Below are positions 6,703-11,754 of a stretch of DNA of 11,754 nt, piece after piece (positions within the stretch are counted from its first letter, which is position 1; each line of letters opens with the position of its first letter). Origin of the DNA: Eggerthellaceae bacterium. GTDB lineage: Bacteria > Actinomycetota > Coriobacteriia > Coriobacteriales > Eggerthellaceae. Below the pieces are notes generated by a model. That model had not been told where the DNA came from. It worked only from the letters and a program-made list of their open reading frames with translations, and ran no database searches. Made by a program: the position numbers and the translations under genes. The DNA lies in assembly GCA_900754495.1 (NCBI GenBank), contig CAAEDC010000147.1, forward strand, positions 1 through 11,754, in the 5' to 3' direction.

Positions 6703-7230
6703 ATGAAGCTTGGTTCCACGGTAACCCTGACCTACACGGGCAAGCTCGACGACGGCACGGTGTTCGGCTTCGCCACCGCCGACGAGCCCATGAAGTTCCA
6801 GACGGGCATGGACATGGCCATCGACGGCTTCGAAGCCGCCATCCTGGAGATGAACGAGGTGGGCGAGAAGAAGACGTTCACCGTCAGCGAGTACGACGCC
6901 TACGGCGAGTACCTGGAGGACTTCGTCGCGCGCGTCCCCATGGAGCAGATCCCCGTGCGCCACGAGCTGAAGGTCGGCAAGCGCATCTGGATGTCCAACA
7001 GCAAGGACGGCGACCCCACGCCCGCGACGATCATCGAGATCGACAAGGAGCAGGGCGAGGTCGTGTTCGACCTGAACCACCCGCTGGCCGGCAAGCAGCT
7101 GACCTTCGAGGTCGAGATCCTGGAGATCGAGGATGCCCCCGAGAACTTCGTGTCGGCCCGCGAGAAGGCCGAGCACCTCAAGGAGCAGGGCAAGCTCCTC
7201 GGCGGCGACCAGGGCGAAAGCTATAGATAG
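6703..7230 (+). CDS. SlyD-like FKBP-type peptidyl-prolyl cis-trans isomerase
   Basis: This 175-residue cytosolic protein has an FKBP domain interrupted by an insert-in-flap (IF) chaperone domain. YTGKLDDGTVF (11-21) and AIDGFEAAILEMNEVGEK (39-56) are the FKBP active-site strands and helix. SEYDAYGEYLEDFVARVPMEQIP (62-84) opens the IF domain, as in SlyD. DLNHPLAGKQLTFEVEILEIE (123-143) is the SlyD closing signature. The His/Cys-rich metal-binding tail of enterobacterial SlyD is missing; a short charged tail ends in GESYR. The ATG at 6703 has an AGGAG ribosome site 8 bases upstream. It follows tig by 62 bp across a terminator-like hairpin, so the two probably share transcripts and act together in folding. 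It would catalyse prolyl isomerisation and hold unfolded chains. Confidence 0.93.
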   Translation: MKLGSTVTLTYTGKLDDGTVFGFATADEPMKFQTGMDMAIDGFEAAILEMNEVGEKKTFTVSEYDAYGEYLEDFVARVPMEQIPVRHELKVGKRIWMSNSKDGDPTPATIIEIDKEQGEVVFDLNHPLAGKQLTFEVEILEIEDAPENFVSAREKAEHLKEQGKLLGGDQGESYR

Positions 7231-7258
7231 TTTCGCCGTCCTCCGGTCGGCGAAACTA
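7228..7258 (+). terminator. hairpin overlapping the FKBP stop codon
   Basis: Arms TAGTTTCGCCG (7228-7238) and CGGCGAAACTA (7248-7258) are perfect 11-bp inverted repeats with a 9-base loop. The 5' arm begins in the TAG stop codon. There is no U-tract, so termination may be imperfect, or the stem may protect the 3' end of the mRNA. Confidence 0.6.
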
Positions 7259-7269
7259 GCCGACGCTGC

Positions 7270-7308
7270 GCGGGATTCTGGCGCCACCCGCACTCGCCAG
7301 AATCCCGC
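7270..7308. repeat. second strong hairpin downstream of the FKBP gene
   Basis: Perfect 14-bp arms GCGGGATTCTGGCG (7270-7283) and CGCCAGAATCCCGC (7295-7308) enclose an 11-base loop. It stands 12 bp after the previous hairpin. No T-tract follows on either strand. It could be a second terminator element or a protein-binding site. Confidence 0.65.
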
Positions 7309-7392
7309 TCGCTGACTTGCGATCGACCTGCGAGGTTGCGCCGTCGGGGCGGATCGGCCTTACGGGGTATCCTAGGCATCCTCGCTGACTTG
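7308..7392. repeat. 12-bp direct repeat bordering the AT-rich island
   Basis: CTCGCTGACTTG occurs at 7308-7319 and 7381-7392, and similarity extends to the following YGNTCGA. The two copies are 73 bp apart, at the edge where GC-rich DNA changes to AT-richer DNA. They may be remnants of an insertion or recombination event; that is inference. Confidence 0.45.
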
Positions 7393-7423
7393 TGCTCGAT
7401 CAAGCGTTCTAGAATCTGGGCAC

Positions 7424-7675
7424 CTATTTCTTTAGATAGATCTGCTGGTTTTGCGGTGTTTTTCCAGAGGGTTCAATTGCGCCCTTTGCTTCACTATTGA
7501 CATACGCAAAGAACATGGAACCGAGCTTTGTCCGCAGTCCTTTTGGGGCACGGTTCCATTCAACACCTCGAAATAAGTCCTTTACTCTAAAACTCTCACC
7601 TGATTGGACAATAGTATCGGCATAAAGGCAAGCTGCATCGAAAAGCTCGCTCAAAGAAGTGTTACTTGTCACCAC
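7424..7675 (-). CDS. DUF1413-like small protein
   Basis: The frame encodes 83 residues from tandem GTG codons at 7675. A strong GGAGG at 7684-7688 lies 8 bases from the start. The segment SFRVKDLFRGVEWNRAPKGLRTKLGSMF (residues 28-55) fits the DUF1413 pattern as I remember it: an F-x-[VL]-KDLF-x3-W core, a basic loop, LG-x2-F, and a C-terminal strand ending in Y. No membrane segment or signal peptide is present. The function is unknown; such proteins occur in phage and mobile-element settings, and a nucleic-acid role is only a possibility. Its DNA is visibly AT-richer than both neighbours, with AT-ending codons, which suggests horizontal acquisition. A 19-bp palindrome overlaps its likely promoter, pointing to tight repression by a regulator not seen here. 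Confidence 0.7.
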   Translation of the reverse strand: MVTSNTSLSELFDAACLYADTIVQSGESFRVKDLFRGVEWNRAPKGLRTKLGSMFFAYVNSEAKGAIEPSGKTPQNQQIYLKK

Positions 7676-7701
7676 AGTTCTTACCTCCGTTCGATATAAC
7701 C

Positions 7702-7722
7702 TACTAGCTATATGCTAGTATA
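7702..7722 (-). promoter_or_regulatory. promoter -10 overlapped by a 19-bp palindrome (DUF1413 gene)
   Basis: TACTAGC (7702-7708) and GCTAGTA (7714-7720) are perfect 7-bp arms around TATAT. A minus-strand TATACT (complement of 7717-7722) overlaps one arm and fits a -10 hexamer about 41 bp before the start codon. The -35 is weak. A palindrome over the -10 is typical of repressor operators. No cognate regulator gene is adjacent. Confidence 0.55.
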
Positions 7723-7970
7723 GCAAACTAGGACAGTTTACTGATATCTTTCTTAAATCCCCAAACTGAACTGAAAAGCTCTTTTTCCCATGCGGAACAA
7801 GATTTGACATAGATTTCTGTGTAAAAACGCATAACTGAAAAGCGCACAGGCGTTTTCCGTCGTTTTAACGTACATAACTGAACGGCATGCAATCGAAGTT
7901 GAATGCCGCTCGATCGCTATCCCATCTCATTTGACAGCTGTCGGATTATTGAACTACGGCGCAATCGAAA
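7723..7970. other. AT-rich non-coding stretch with short direct repeats
   Basis: I find no gene between the DUF1413 promoter and the terminator at 7971. The stretch has AACTGAAAAGC at 7769-7779 and 7833-7843, CATAACTGAA at 7830-7839 and 7873-7882, a CGGCAT/ATGCCG inverted repeat (7883-7888, 7903-7908) and a GACAGCTGTC palindrome (7933-7942). Base composition differs from the rest of the window. It may be decayed mobile DNA. Confidence 0.5.
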
Positions 7971-8001
7971 ATAATAGGGAGCCGGATCGGCTCCCTATTA
8001 T
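7971..8001 (-). terminator. intrinsic terminator of the truncated trigger-factor gene
   Basis: Arms ATAATAGGGAGCCG (7971-7984) and CGGCTCCCTATTAT (7988-8001) are a perfect 14-bp inverted repeat with a 3-base loop. It lies 40 bp beyond the stop codon of the minus-strand gene. On that strand the stem ends in TATTAT and runs into TTTC, giving a U-rich tail. Confidence 0.85.
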
Positions 8002-8041
8002 AATGCGCTATGTTTGGCAAACTTTATCTGCTGCGCAATCC

Positions 8042-8821
8042 CTAACCCAGCGAGATGAAGCTGTCGGGGAACTGCTTGTTGGCCTGCAGCACGTCGGCGG
8101 CGGTGTCGCCGTAGCGCAGCCACTCCTGGTCGGTCTCGCGGCGCTTGATCATCGCGTTTTCCATGATCTCGCGCAGCGCCTTGGTCTTGCGGGCGTACTC
8201 CTCCATCGGAGCCAGACGGCCCTCGAGCTCGATCTGGCGGCGCTTGTGCGCCTTCTCCTGGATGCTGTTGCCGGGGATGATGGCGTAGAAGTCATCGGGC
8301 TCCAGCGTGTAGTTCATGTGCGCGGCGTAAGCGGCCAGCGCGGAGTCCTCCTTGAGGCTCTGGATCGCGCGCTCCTCGGTGTCGGCGTAGAGCTTCTCCT
8401 CGGAGATGCCGCGGTCGGCGCAGTAGTCCTCGACGGACTTGCCGGCGCGGTAGATCATGTCCTCCAGGCGGATCTTGGCGGCGTAGACGCACTCGTCGAC
8501 CAGGTCGGCGGGCAGCTCCTCCACCAGGCGCTTGGACAGCTCGCGGCAGATGACGTCCTGGTCGGCCAGCTGCTGGATCTCGCGGTTGTCGCGGTAGACG
8601 TTGTAGCGGATGAAGATCATGAGCTCTTCGACGTTCTTGAAATCCTCGCAGTGGGCGTTGACCCAGCTGTCGGTGAGCTTCGCGGTCTCGCCTTCCTTGG
8701 CGATCTGGGACTGCAGCCAGCGCAGCGCCTGCTCGCGGATGATCTCTTCAGGAATCCGCACCTCGGGGCACACGGCGTACACCGGCTCATACGAGGTGAG
8801 GGTGAAGGTGGGGCTTGCCAT
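8042..8821 (-). CDS. trigger-factor paralogue lacking ribosome-binding and PPIase domains
   Basis: This 259-residue protein aligns with the trigger factor encoded at 5288-6640, but only in part. TFTLTSYEPVYAVCPE (5-20) matches the hinge VMKLTSYDPVAIEMPP of Tig (residues 120-135). After ~30 residues it resumes at KLTDSWVNAHCEDFKNVEEL (48-67), equivalent to PPIDDELAVKVGCTDVEDL just after the Tig PPIase domain. It then follows the helical C-terminal domain (ELPADLVDECVYAAKIRLEDMI, 102-123; DYCADRGISEEKL, 132-144). The first ~118 residues of Tig, including GFRKGKAP, and the PPIase domain are absent. No signal peptide is seen, so it should be cytosolic. The ATG at 8821 has GGAGG at 8832-8836, and a strong terminator follows. 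It probably holds or binds unfolded proteins off the ribosome, or modulates Tig; that is inference. A simple hypothetical-protein label is the conservative alternative. Confidence 0.8.
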   Translation of the reverse strand: MASPTFTLTSYEPVYAVCPEVRIPEEIIREQALRWLQSQIAKEGETAKLTDSWVNAHCEDFKNVEELMIFIRYNVYRDNREIQQLADQDVICRELSKRLVEELPADLVDECVYAAKIRLEDMIYRAGKSVEDYCADRGISEEKLYADTEERAIQSLKEDSALAAYAAHMNYTLEPDDFYAIIPGNSIQEKAHKRRQIELEGRLAPMEEYARKTKALREIMENAMIKRRETDQEWLRYGDTAADVLQANKQFPDSFISLG

Positions 8822-8913
8822 CGTTGTTTAACCTCCATCAGGTTGGATATACGCAAAAAGATATTTTACCCGTTATGCCGAGGAATGCACCACTTGAATA
8901 CGAATAATTGCAC

Positions 8914-8982
8914 GTCTGGCACGGGTACGAGTGCGTGTCTGGCACGGGCGCGAGTGCGTGTCTGGTGCGGGCTCGAGTGCGG
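8914..8982. repeat. 23-bp tandem repeat, three units
   Basis: The units at 8914-8936, 8937-8959 and 8960-8982 share GTCTGG, a GCRCGGG-like core and CGAGTGCG. Units 1 and 2 differ at two positions, units 2 and 3 at four. A fragment (GTCTG) starts a fourth. There are no spacers. GGCACGGG resembles the GGCACCGGG on the reverse strand of the 22-bp array at 5004-5069. Confidence 0.85.
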
Positions 8983-9080
8983 GTCTGCTGTTGGTGCAGC
9001 ACCAGCGCGCGACGTTGTTGGCGCGGCTCCGAACTTGCGGATTGCTTGCGGTCGATTCGAGACTTTGAGGGTCATGCGTG

Positions 9081-9279
9081 CCGGGATTATCGGAATAAAT
9101 GCCAGAAATCAAGAAGAATGCGACAACCTCATCGCGACGAACCGCCCATATCGTTTCAAAATCGTCTAGAGTCCGTGCAAAGTGCCAATTTGAAGCCAGA
9201 ATGCGACATTCGAGCAAGGCTGAGAGCAGGAGTATGTCGCATTCTTCGTAACAGTTGGCATCCAATCGGAAAAACCGGG
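9081..9279. repeat. inverted-repeat intergenic element, copy 2
   Basis: This copy has the same layout as that at 3128-3315. The 45-base termini (9081-9125, 9235-9279) have perfect inner AGAATGCGACA arms and a partly complementary outer segment. Three instances of RTGCC-N11-AGAATGCGACA lie at 9099-9125 and 9182-9208 (direct) and 9235-9261 (inverted). CAAAGTGCCAA (9178-9188) is shared exactly with copy 1 (3214-3224). Exactly 26 bp separate the second and third motifs in both copies; the first and second are 56 bp apart here and 45 in copy 1. ATGCG (9074-9078) pairs with CGCAT (9290-9294), which is followed by a TTTT tract. It lies between divergent genes, unlike copy 1, which lies between convergent ones. 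Confidence 0.85.
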
Positions 9280-9464
9280 AAAGCATCCGCGCATTTTTAG
9301 GTGGGGTTGCCGTGCGTTTTGGGTGGCGCTCGCGCGTTTGGGACACGACCGCGTCTTTTGATTGCTCGATATGGGCTGCTGGTCGGTATGAGGATTCGGA
9401 ATACGTGTTGGGTTGATAAGGTGATCCTGGCGAGACGGCTTACTCCGCGCTCGAAAGGACTGCC

Positions 9465-11754
9465 ATGGGTTATTCCGTTGAGTTTGCAAAAAAGATCGGC
9501 AGCTGCATTCTGACAATTGCGCTTGCTTCGTCGATCGCTTTTCCAACTACAGCGTTGGCGTACGAGGCAGAGGGGATCGCTGGCAGTACCGCCACAATGG
9601 CAGGGGCGTCTGCCTCGACCGACGCGGATCGCGCGGATCGATTGGGCAATGCGGCTCAGTCAGGCCCCGCTGCCCAAACGGGCGGTAGCGCGCAATCGAA
9701 CGATGTCGCTCAATTTGGCGACGTCGTCCCGTCAGATGGCGTGTCCGTAGCAGAAGGCGCTTCCGCTTTGGTTGATGCCGCTGGGTCAAGCGATGCGTCT
9801 GGGTCGAACGATTCAGTCGAGTCGGTCGATACGTCCGGGTCTGAACCGGCGACCGCAGCCGTGTTGACGGCGACGTCGGATCAGGAGACGGCCTCCGACG
9901 CGCCGGAGGTCGCCGAGGCAGCCGATGAAACTCCTACCGGCAAGGTGACCGTTCTGCATACCAACGACATCCACGGCTATTACAAACTTGACACGCGCAA
10001 CAGGGCGATCGGGTTCCCGATCCTGCAGACGATCAAGGAGTCGGTCGACCCCGACCTGGTGCTGGACGCGGGCGACACGTTCCATGGGCAGTCGTTCGCG
10101 ACGCTTGCCGAGGGGATGAGCATCGCCACGCTGATGGAGATGCTCGGCTACGACGCCACCACGCCGGGCAACCACGACTGGAGCTATGGGGCGGCGAAGC
10201 TGAAGGAGATCGACAGCTTGGCTTCGTTGAGCGGCTTCAACGTTCTCGCTGCCAACGTCGTCGACGCGCGGACGGGCGCTCCGTACTTCTCCGAGCCCAA
10301 TATCGTGAAGGACGTGGAGGTCGAGCTTTCGGACGACACGGTGGAGACGGTGCAGGTCGGCGTGCTGGGTGTGATCGATCAGGGCTTCTACACCTCGACC
10401 GCCGCGGCCAACGTGGCGGATGTCAGGTTCACGGACCCGGTGGCGGCGGCCAACGAGGCGGCGGCCGAGCTGCGCGCGGCGGGCTGCGATGTTGTGATCG
10501 CGCTCACGCACAACGCCGATCCGTTGGGATTCGCGCGCCAGACCAAGGGCGTCGACGCGGTCATCGCGGGCCACGAGCACGTGGTGATGGAGGAGGCGGT
10601 GGCCGGCGCGGGCGGCACCGCCGTGGCGGTGGTCGAGGCGGGGCATTACCTGCAGTACGCGGGCGTGCTCGACCTGACGTTGTCCTACGACGACAACGGC
10701 ACCGAAACCGTCGAGGACGACGTGTGGAGCGTGACGGGAAACGAGACCGATCAGGTGTCGTTCGACGAGGCTGCCGGGATGCAGCCCGATCCCGCGGTCG
10801 AGGAGATGGTCGCCGAGATCGAGGAGCTGGTCGCGGCCGAGGCGGATCAGGTTGTCGGCCAGAGCGCCCAGGCGTACCCCTACGAGCCCACCATCGACGG
10901 TCCGGGCGGCTGGGAGAAGGTGCGCACCGAGGACACGGCCATCGGGCATGCGGTCACGGCGGCGTATCTGGCGCAGACCGGCGCCGACCTGGCGTTCGAG
11001 AACGCCGGCGGCATCCGCGGCGGCATTCCGGAGGGCGATGTGACCGCGGGCGATCTGCTGGCGATCTCGCCGTACGGCAACACGCTCTCGACCTACCAGC
11101 TCACCGGCGCGCAGATCCGCAGCGCGCTGGAGACCTCGCTTGAGATCAGCGCGCAGTGCCGCGCGGTGCTGGCGAAGCAGGTCGAGGCGATCGCGGCGGG
11201 CGAGGATCCGATGCAGTACGCGTGGCCCGACGAGTCCGGCAGCGTGCTGGTGAGCGGCGGCGCGACGATGACCATCGATTGGGACAAGCCCAAGGGGCAG
11301 CGCATCGCGAGCATCTCCATCGGAGGGCAGCCGCTCGACCCCAACCGCGTCTACACGGTCGCGATGAACAGCTACCTGCCGCAGAAAACCGACGTCTATC
11401 CCGAGTTCGCCGGCATGCAGCTGGCGGAGGAGTGGGGCACCTGCGAGCAGGCTCTGCGCGCTTTCGTGGGCAGCGACGGCTGGGAGGACCGCGTCTACCC
11501 GCTCTCCGGGACGGTGACCTACGCCGGCCAAGGCGGCCAGGGCGAGGGCGACGATCAGCAGCAAGGCGGCCAGGAGCAGGGCGGCCAGGAGCAGCAGCCG
11601 CCCGCCGACGCCGACGACCCCGCCAAGAAGCCCAAGCCGCTGAGCACGCTCGCGCGCACCGGTGACGACTCGGCGTGCGCGGCTCTTGCCCTCGGCGCCG
11701 TCGCCTCCCTCGCGATCGCCGCTGCCGCCGTCGCGCGTGTTCGCGAGAGGAGCG
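9465..11754 (+). CDS. secreted, cell-wall-anchored 5'-nucleotidase / metallophosphoesterase (3' end outside window)
   Basis: The frame is open from ATG 9465 to the window edge: 763 residues with no stop yet. AAAGGA five bases upstream supports the start. A signal peptide (about 1-32, cleavage after ALA) is followed by a Ser/Ala/Asp-rich stalk (33-160). The UshA-type metallophosphoesterase domain shows LHTNDIHG (164-171), DAGDTFHG (201-208), GNHDWSYG (235-242), ALTHN and GHEH (369-372), the two-metal ligands. The 5'-nucleotidase C-terminal domain has NAGGIRGG (513-520) and ISPYGNTL. A Gly/Gln-rich spacer with repeated GGQEQ (about 688-715) precedes LARTG (729-733), a hydrophobic helix (738-759) and RVRER, a cell-wall sorting signal. 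LAXTG is the form associated with class E sortases of high-GC Gram-positives. It probably releases nucleosides and phosphate from extracellular nucleotides. Only the last few codons should be missing. Confidence 0.93.
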   Translation, partial: MGYSVEFAKKIGSCILTIALASSIAFPTTALAYEAEGIAGSTATMAGASASTDADRADRLGNAAQSGPAAQTGGSAQSNDVAQFGDVVPSDGVSVAEGASALVDAAGSSDASGSNDSVESVDTSGSEPATAAVLTATSDQETASDAPEVAEAADETPTGKVTVLHTNDIHGYYKLDTRNRAIGFPILQTIKESVDPDLVLDAGDTFHGQSFATLAEGMSIATLMEMLGYDATTPGNHDWSYGAAKLKEIDSLASLSGFNVLAANVVDARTGAPYFSEPNIVKDVEVELSDDTVETVQVGVLGVIDQGFYTSTAAANVADVRFTDPVAAANEAAAELRAAGCDVVIALTHNADPLGFARQTKGVDAVIAGHEHVVMEEAVAGAGGTAVAVVEAGHYLQYAGVLDLTLSYDDNGTETVEDDVWSVTGNETDQVSFDEAAGMQPDPAVEEMVAEIEELVAAEADQVVGQSAQAYPYEPTIDGPGGWEKVRTEDTAIGHAVTAAYLAQTGADLAFENAGGIRGGIPEGDVTAGDLLAISPYGNTLSTYQLTGAQIRSALETSLEISAQCRAVLAKQVEAIAAGEDPMQYAWPDESGSVLVSGGATMTIDWDKPKGQRIASISIGGQPLDPNRVYTVAMNSYLPQKTDVYPEFAGMQLAEEWGTCEQALRAFVGSDGWEDRVYPLSGTVTYAGQGGQGEGDDQQQGGQEQGGQEQQPPADADDPAKKPKPLSTLARTGDDSACAALALGAVASLAIAAAAVARVRERS

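Larger units (their letters stand above)
8822..9464. other. divergent intergenic region
   Basis: About 640 bp lie between the truncated trigger-factor gene (minus) and the nucleotidase gene (plus). I see no gene in it. It holds a weak minus-strand -10 candidate (TAAAAT, complement of 8863-8868), the 23-bp tandem repeat (8914-8982) and element copy 2 (9081-9279). The nucleotidase leader after 9300 has no promoter I can support. Confidence 0.6.

Noticed and set aside
8914..8982. CRISPR array (also considered for 5004-5069 and 2353-2482)
   Set aside because: The tandem units are contiguous with no unique spacers; the REP-like copies include an inverted one and have similar, not unique, intervals; no cas genes are present.
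7931..9169. 412-residue plus-strand frame spanning the terminator and the truncated trigger factor
   Set aside because: It runs through the terminator hairpin, antisense to a well-supported gene and into repeats, and has no domain signature.
9813..11564. 583-residue minus-strand frame
   Set aside because: It is antisense to the 5'-nucleotidase, whose metallophosphoesterase motifs are intact on the plus strand.

Overview
The window is high-GC bacterial DNA with short intergenic gaps, strong GGAGG-type ribosome sites and a surface nucleotidase carrying a Gram-positive cell-wall sorting signal (LARTG, hydrophobic helix, basic tail). Together these suggest a high-GC Gram-positive actinobacterium. 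A gut Coriobacteriia/Eggerthellaceae-type genome is my best guess, from general impression only.

Left part (1-3067): two tandem, closely similar DUF262 (GmrSD/ParB-like) proteins form a two-gene operon on the minus strand. They diverge from a TetR-family regulator on the plus strand. A 25-bp palindrome in the shared control region is the obvious candidate operator. The TetR leader holds a cluster of REP-like repeats (two direct copies and one inverted), and a hairpin of possibly related sequence closes the other end of the operon. Neither DUF262 protein carries the DUF1524/HNH half usually found in full-length relatives.

Middle (3068-5287): a non-coding stretch holds copy 1 of a ~190-bp inverted-repeat element. 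Next is a minus-strand gene that joins an ISLre2/UPF0236-transposase-like N-terminal part to an unrecognised C-terminal part, with a well-formed internal ribosome site and ATG at the join. About 500 bp of intergenic DNA with a 22-bp tandem repeat follows.

Chaperone block (5288-8821): trigger factor (tig) and a SlyD-like FKBP prolyl isomerase lie in one orientation, separated by a hairpin/U-tract attenuator. After an AT-richer island with a small DUF1413-like gene under a palindromic promoter comes a minus-strand, cut-down trigger-factor paralogue. It retains the hinge and C-terminal chaperone domain but lacks the ribosome-binding and PPIase domains.

Right part (8822-11754): intergenic DNA holds a 23-bp tandem repeat and copy 2 of the inverted-repeat element. 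A secreted, probably sortase-anchored 5'-nucleotidase then runs off the window edge a few codons before its expected end.

The most unusual signal is the intergenic element at 3128-3315 and 9081-9279. Each copy holds three instances of one bipartite motif, RTGCC-N11-AGAATGCGACA (two direct, one inverted), with the 11-base gap exact in all six cases. The truncated trigger-factor paralogue and the TetR-controlled DUF262 pair are the next most interesting items.
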